64,000 nucleotides of DNA from Allium sativum. Lineage: Eukaryota > Streptophyta > Magnoliopsida > Asparagales > Amaryllidaceae. Below the pieces are notes generated by a model that searched no databases, was not told the DNA's origin, and saw only the letters and a program-made list of their open reading frames with translations. Where the stretch lies: assembly GCA_030737875.1 (NCBI GenBank), contig CM060925.1, positions 485,890,514-485,954,513 of the forward strand, given 5' to 3'. This document shows positions 58,835 to 64,000 of this stretch, piece after piece. The position numbers and the translations under genes were made by a program. Each line of letters begins with the position of its first letter. Within the stretch, counting starts at the first letter, position 1.

Positions 58835-60040
58835 GCATGACAGGCCCAAAAGCCATCAAAAATATTAACTACAACAAAGCTACATAGCTCCACTAAATCC
58901 CATTAAGCCCACAGAAAAGAAGCACTCTACAAACTAGTGAGCAAAACTTCCAAGTAGCAATACACAAACTATATCACCTCAGAAGAAGCAGCCAAAATGT
59001 AACAAGCATGAGATTAACAACAGAGCTCCATAACTATTTATCCGTCAGAAGACCGAGCCTGTGATGGAACTGCAAAACAAGCGCTCGCAACATCTTATGT
59101 GACCATGTCTCCAACCAAAGTTAGACGCGAATCATGATTCAGGCGCAGAAGCAAAGGTCGTTCATTCATATTGGGGCAAAACCGCTCAAACACTGAAGCA
59201 AAGCAAGTCGTCAATTCAACATAGGCGGAAGCGACCTCATAGCATAGTCGTAAGGACAAACAGCGTCATACAAAGGAAGCAAAAGGACGAGCGCCCTTGA
59301 ACTAAGAAGGTCGGTCATGCAAGGAACAAGGGAGAATCGAGTCCAGTCCCTCGTTCTGCTCTTATAAAAGTTTCCAAGTTTCCCAATGCATTCACTCCTA
59401 TGGGAACGGCCACTCCTATGGACCCGCTCGCACATGATAACTAAGTAAGTCGTAGACAGTTGGCTACAGCTAGCCGATGGCATGATTGTAATTAACAGAA
59501 TAGGCGATCCATAGCCTGCATAAACGGATTTCAGGTCATTTCCCGAAGGGAGCTCACCTATAAATATGCCATGGCTACTAACATAGGGGGGATCAGATCT
59601 TTGAAACGACGAAGTACTGCTAAATCCTATCCTCAACTACTGATTCAGCCATGGCGTCAAGTACAATCTTGTGATCAAGAAAAACGAAGGCATCCTCCTT
59701 CTCAATCATTCATCCATCCTCCTTCTCCTCAAATTCTACCATTCTCTTGCATAATTCCAAGATTGAAATATATAAACGAGGCTGTATTGAGTGAATATGG
59801 AGATGTATGAAAAGAGAGAATTGATGTATTTTGTAATCCTAATTATAAGATTGGAAATCACCTTCACAGTGGACGTAGGCCTAATTAATGGATGAACCAC
59901 TCTAAATCTCGTCTCTACTTTACCTTTCTCGCATTTTTCATTTTCAATTGCTTATTAAACACGGTTCCATTTATTTCTTAACGTATTGGTGAAGTACAGT
60001 TTTAGTACCTTGGGTGTTTAGACCAATTTTGGTGTAAACA
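58835..60040 (+). repeat. Element I LTR (5' boundary approximate)
   Basis: It probably begins TGACAGGCCC at 58838, just after the end of G, and ends at 60040 before the primer site. A TATA box (TATAAATA) is at 59559. The end sequence is confirmed by the second copy at 25199-25272. A 141-residue antisense open frame (59636-59211) has no recognisable domain. Confidence 0.7.
59559..59566 (+). promoter_or_regulatory. TATA box of element I LTR
   Basis: TATAAATA lies in the LTR about 480 bp before its end. Confidence 0.5.
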
Positions 60041-60043
60041 TTT

Positions 60044-60059
60044 TGGCGCCCACCGTGGG
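60044..60059 (+). other. Primer binding site of element I
   Basis: TGGCGCCCACCGTGGG lies three bases after the LTR end. It differs from the TGGTATCAGAGC site of all other elements here and marks a different gypsy lineage. Confidence 0.8.
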
Positions 60060-60125
60060 TCGTGTTTGCCTCTTTCCCCATTTCAGATCGGATAAGATTT
60101 TCTGAGAGGCACCGTGCTTGAAATC

Positions 60126-60908
60126 ATGAGCATGCCGAAGGAAATCACTGACAAAATCGACGGCTTCTTCGACGTTGCCACTTTGCCTACCATCCATCCC
60201 GGAGAAAAGTAACCGTTAAAGGTTGAGGCGATCGTAACCAAGAGGGAGTTGGAAGTAGCAATGACAAGGTTAACGAATCAAATAACTATTGCAATCGACG
60301 TAGTGATAAAGAAGATCAAGTCGATGATCATTGTTCAAGCCTCTATCGTAAAAGCCACACCAAGTGTCGCTGAACTTCCATTCGTTTGAACAAGTCATGC
60401 AAGCGAAATAGAGTTTTTTACTGAAAAAGGAAATTCTACTCAGAAAACTGCGTGTCGTGACTATGGGTCCCGGCGAAGACCCGGCAGGGAGAAAAGCGCT
60501 TGTCCCATAAATCAGAATGAAAAGCGCAAATATATCTTAGGTGCAAGAGGTGGAGTTTCGGAAAGAAGAGACAAGGGAAGAACCAAACAACCTAAAAGGA
60601 AACTATGCTTTTTCAAGGATTCTGAATTCACCTCCCTTAATTAGACCATCAGGAATATCTTCAGGGCAACTGAGAACATAGAAAAGTATCCAGTCCCAGA
60701 AAGGACACAAGTCAAAGATGCTGCCATAAAATTAGGAAGGTTTTGTCGATTCCATGATCAACCAGGACACGACATTAATGAGTGTAGGCACTTAAAATCG
60801 TTAATCGAGGGGCTGGTCTGGGAGAACCATTTACAACAATATGTGCAAGGCCATTCTCCTATTTCTCCACAAACATGGGGCAACAAACTCTCTGAGGAAA
60901 GGACCTAA
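60126..60908 (+). pseudogene. Element I gag remnant
   Basis: An ATG at 60126 opens MPKEITDKIDGFFDVATLP and meets an in-frame TAA by 60211. At the 3' side, about 60725-60908 encodes KLGRFCRFHDQPGHDINECR followed by HLKSLIEGL and a stop. The C-x2-H-x4-H-x4-C knuckle and the following Leu-rich turn are typical of TAT-group Gag. The middle contains stops and frameshifts. Gag would package element RNA; this copy is dead. Confidence 0.7.
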
Positions 60909-62149
60909 ACTAGCCTAGAACTAAGGCTTGGCTAAGGATCAGTAGCTAGTGTTTCGATCATGGAAGTTTGTGAACTAAAATTCCCGTCACTATGCTCTAT
61001 TACTCCGTTGCTTTCCCTATTTGCTTAATAGATAGTAGTCGTTTTACTTATTGTGCCACTTGCTATATTCATGATAATATTTGACAATGAATTACTTATA
61101 AGTGCCTTGTACAAAGGAAATTATCATGCGCTTATCTGAGTACCATACTTATCGCTTCATGCTAAAAAATGATTTTTCAAAATGTAGGCATGATAGAAGC
61201 AATTAGTCATACCCATCCTAGTGGCGAAGGGAGGGTTCTCAAAGAACATTTTGAGCAAAAAGGCTTGAAAGCACTATAAAAAGCATGTGAATCAAATTGG
61301 ATGTATAAGCACATCGGCTCAACAAGACATGCTGTTCTAAGGCAGACAACAAGCCGAAAGGTGCTACTTCCTTTAGCAAGCATTTGTTGGAGAAACTGAC
61401 ATCAGGCTTAAAAAAAAGGTACAAGAGAAATAATCAAAACGTCCCATAAATAAATACCTAGGCTGGAAACATCAGTCCTAGTGTTGGTAGGACCGACAAA
61501 ACATGCTGGAAGGACCAGCGCAAATCAAAAATCCTAGCTGAAAGAGGGTATCCAACAAGGTCTGTCAGTCCTAGAAAAATAAGGACTGACAAGGCCGAAC
61601 TTGGGTCAAAATTGAAACCCAAGACCTCCCATGGGAGCACCCAAAAGAAAACACACATAATAACCACGCTTTGTTTTAAAAAATTATGAATTGATCAAGT
61701 GAAATCATGATTCAAATTAACAGAATCTATGGAATTAAAAAGAGCTTTGGTATGGGGACATCACCACTGTGTAAAAAATCACCAATGCCCACTCAAAACA
61801 TACCACAGACTAGTTATAACTTCATTGAGAGAACTATTTGAACGATAGGATTCACGTGAACAACAAACTAAAAGTGCAACCACTCATAAGAATAAAGTAA
61901 TAAAACTATGACAACATTTAAATGATACAAACGTAAGTGCGCAAACATAAAATATTAAGCGAGGGCCGACACTCGCACAAACAAACGGTCTAAGTACGTA
62001 ACAGGTAAAAGAAAATAGGCTGGAATCAAACCGTAAAGGTCACTAATGCTCTTTCTTATACAGGGGAGGATGAACCAATTGTTCAGGCATTTGCTGATCT
62101 AACTATACAAAAGAACCATTAAAGGAAAAAAGCTTATGATCTTGGACTA
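60909..62149. other. Element I interior, no gene recognised
   Basis: No reverse transcriptase, RNase H or integrase motif is seen. Repeated GGACTGAC/GGACCGAC phrases occur near 61480-61590. It is probably the eroded remainder of the element. Confidence 0.5.
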
Positions 62150-62527
62150 TTAATCAGCTAACTTCCTTTTGCGTTTCAGGGTAGACACAACCTTGGTATT
62201 CCAAAACTCGTCTTCATCTTCCGGATCAGACACGTTTGGTAAAGATAGGTCATCTGATGAAGGTGTGATAAGAGGGTTAGTGCTGGTAGATATTAGGACA
62301 GAGTCGACGGCAGGTTGAGCAGTAGTGCCACAAACAGATGAAGGAGGTGGTGAAAGCACACCTAATGCAAGTGAATAACAAACGCTAAACTCCGCAATCC
62401 CAGGTGAAGAAATAAGGAAATCCAAATCCGGGGTAGATTGGTAAATATCAATTTTACCTGGAGTTTCTGGGTATACAAAATCAGCCCTGTAATCGTTCGC
62501 GTTAAAAGAAGTATTGCCATGACTCAT
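62150..62527 (-). CDS. Hypothetical antisense 125-aa protein in element I
   Basis: The open frame runs from an ATG at 62527 to a TAA-type stop at 62150 on the minus strand, opposite to gag. The product is Ser/Pro-rich with an acidic patch (DPEDEDEFW) and a basic C-terminus (LKRKRKLAD) that could act as a nuclear signal. Some TAT-group plant elements (for example Grande) carry an antisense gene in the 3' part of the interior, so an antisense-gene remnant is possible. I recognise no domain and cannot exclude chance. Confidence 0.3.
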   Translation of the reverse strand: MSHGNTSFNANDYRADFVYPETPGKIDIYQSTPDLDFLISSPGIAEFSVCYSLALGVLSPPPSSVCGTTAQPAVDSVLISTSTNPLITPSSDDLSLPNVSDPEDEDEFWNTKVVSTLKRKRKLAD

Positions 62528-62640
62528 GCACTGTTTGACAACATTTTCTTGACCTGGATACTCGATAATGGGTTGAGTTCTTGCAACATCTAAGGCATAG
62601 CGATCTGGGGGGAAATAGGAGAGCTCAAAATATCGATCCT

Positions 62641-62880
62641 GACAGAATCAGGTGGGGCAAAGAAATGGTAGCGTCTGAACAAAAGAAGCCTAGTAGTTTG
62701 TTGCAACCACTAGATACGAGTCGTGGAAGTTTAAGCTATTTGAATCCAAATGCATGAATTGCCAGCTAGTTAAAGCCTAGTGGATTGATCTTTTGCCAGT
62801 AGAAAGATTTGAATGCATGAATTGGAGATGATTTCCAACGACTCGTATCCAAATGCATGAATTGCCAGCTAGTTAAAGCC
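62641..62880. other. Scrambled junction with local direct and inverted repeats
   Basis: Pieces of the adjacent integrase sequence are repeated. ATCCAAATGCATGAATTGCC plus 14 more bases occurs at 62744 and 62847. AACAAAAGAAGCCTAGTAGT (62658) recurs at about 62882 with changes. GATACGAGTCGTGGAA (62713) recurs inverted at 62833-62849. This pattern fits filler made by template switching during break repair. Confidence 0.7.
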
Positions 62881-63999
62881 GAGCAAAAGAAGCCTAGTGG
62901 TTTGTTGCAACCACTAGAAATTCCCAAATGGAAATGGGAGCAAGTCTCGATGGATTTCATCGATGGCCTACCAAGGACTAGGTCGGGATATGATAGCATT
63001 TGGGTAATTGTGGATCGATTGACTAAGAGTGCAAGATTTATACCAGTCAAATCGACCAGAACGGTAGCCAAATTGGCAGAATTGTATATGAAGTGGGTAG
63101 TGAGATTTCATGGAGTACCCGAAAGCATTGTGAGTGACCGAGACTCTTTTTTCACTAGTGGGTTTTGGAAGAGCTTACAAGAGGCTCTAGGGTCAGGATT
63201 ACATCTCAGTACCGCATATCATCCTCAGACCGACGGTCAGACGGAGAGGGTGAATCGCATATTGGAAGATCTCTTGAGAGCTTGTATATTGGATTTTGGT
63301 GGATCGTGGGATGACCATTTGCATCTATTAGAGTTTGCATATAATAATAGCTACCAATCCAGTATCGGTATGGCTCCATATGAAGCTTTGTACGGAAGAC
63401 CGTGCAACTCACCATCATGTTGGATAGAGACTGGCGAGAAGTTTGTGCTTGGACCAGAGGTGGTGAGAGAAACTTCGGATAAGATTAAGATCATTCAGCA
63501 ACGAATGAAAGCTGCCCAAGATAGGCAAAAGAGTTATGCTGATAAGGGGAGAAGAGACTTGAAATTCTCCGTTGGTGACTTGGTGTTTGTCAAGATCTCT
63601 CCGTTGAAGAGCGTGATACGATTTGGCAGGAGAGGCAAGTTGGCACCAAGATTTGTTGGCCCATTCCCTGTTCTTGAACTAGTCGGGAATTTGGCATATA
63701 GAGTTGGCTTACCAGAGAAAATGGCGGGAGTTCACAATGTATTTCATGTTTCCCAACTGAGGAAGTTCGTTCACGACTCAGATATGGCTATTTCACCTGA
63801 TCAGTTAGAGGACTTCGAAGTAGAACCCGAGGTGGTTAGGAACCGCAAGCCGATTCGTATTGTGGGGCACGATACGAAGCAACTTCGAAGGAAGTCGGTG
63901 AAGCTAGTCAAGGTTCAGTGGGGCGAGGACGAGAATGATTGTACTTGGGAGACAGAGGAGAGCATTAGGAAGGCATATCCAGAACTCTTTGCCTGGTAA
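62857..63999 (+). pseudogene. Second chromovirus: integrase core and chromodomain, 5' truncated
   Basis: The frame of 380 residues opens in the last zinc-binding residues of integrase (NCQLVKAEQKKPSG), so the HH part and all upstream domains are missing. The core is intact with Asp33 (MDFIDGLP), Asp94 (VSDRDSFF) and Glu130 (QTERVN) in D,D35E spacing. KLAPRFVGPFPVLE and GVHNVFHVSQLRK follow, and the chromodomain VKLVKVQWGEDENDCTWETE ends with YPELFAW and a TAA at 63997-63999. It is clearly related to element H integrase but diverged, so it is another family member. The scrambled junction lies at its 5' edge; the 3' untranslated region and LTR are outside the window. It cannot work without the missing N-terminus. 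Confidence 0.9.
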
Positions 64000-64000
64000 G

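Larger units (their letters stand above)
58835..62640 (+). mobile_element. Element I: TAT-like Ty3/gypsy relic
   Basis: An LTR ending in GGTGTAAACA (60040) is followed by TGGCGCCCACCGTGGG, the primer site form used by TAT-group and related plant gypsy elements. A gag remnant follows. The pol region is absent. The right end dissolves into the scrambled junction at 62641. No 3' LTR is visible. A 74-bp piece of the same LTR is at 25199. Confidence 0.72.

Noticed and set aside
59211..59636. 141-residue antisense frame in the element I LTR
   Set aside because: No domain; it lies over an LTR and its TATA region; a chance open frame is likely.

Overview
This window is plant nuclear DNA, almost certainly from an angiosperm and probably a eudicot. 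I see no intact host gene. It is a deeply nested stack of transposable elements: plant Ty3/gypsy chromovirus Gag-Pol (Tekay/Del-like, with a C-terminal chromodomain), plant L1-type LINE, a CACTA transposon, and several gypsy-type LTR elements with very long non-coding LTRs. The base composition is AT-rich. The only host-gene sequence is a pair of captured exon sets, from fimbrin and 3-dehydroquinate synthase, inside the CACTA element.

Layout. Element A (1-9221) is a defective chromovirus with about 4.35-kb LTRs and an internal region eroded to 1.9 kb; its left end is outside the window. It sits inside the 5' LTR of element B (9222-20577), a gypsy-type element without coding capacity, also with an about 4.35-kb LTR. 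The internal region of B carries a CACTA transposon (11626-15199) holding the captured exons. B abuts a decayed minus-strand LTR, element C (20578-22817, resuming at 41221-41326). C was split by a minus-strand LINE, element D (22831-25198 and 39391-41207), whose 13-bp target duplication is still visible. D is in turn split by a 74-bp piece of a TAT-like LTR, by element E (25273-37573), and by fragment F (37574-39390, reverse-oriented A-type LTR). E has about 5.7-kb LTRs around only 1.2 kb of non-coding interior.

From 41327 to 42420 there is AT-rich sequence with no gene. Element G is a minus-strand LTR distantly related to E (42421-43917 and 54970-58834). It is split by element H (43918-54964), a young, complete 11,047-bp chromovirus with 2922-bp LTRs and a GAAAA target duplication. 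H has a nearly full Gag-Pol frame interrupted by one in-frame TGA between RNase H and integrase. Element I (58835-62640) is a TAT-like gypsy relic with its own LTR, a TGGCGCC-type primer site and a gag remnant. A scrambled junction (62641-62880) leads into the integrase-chromodomain end of another chromovirus (62857-63999).

How the parts relate. A, B, E and H share TGTAAC...GTTACA termini and a TGGTATCAGAGC (initiator tRNA-Met type) primer site, and A, E and H have a clear G-rich polypurine tract (B a shorter one). H is the only element here that comes close to encoding a full replication machinery, so A, B and E are likely to have depended on H-like elements in trans (inference). The most interesting signals are the CACTA with exons from two unrelated host genes, an RNA hairpin kept by compensatory changes between A and B LTRs, a 12-bp-spaced GTCGAC palindrome array upstream of the TATA box in three LTR families, and arrays of about 47-bp hairpin units in A-type LTRs.
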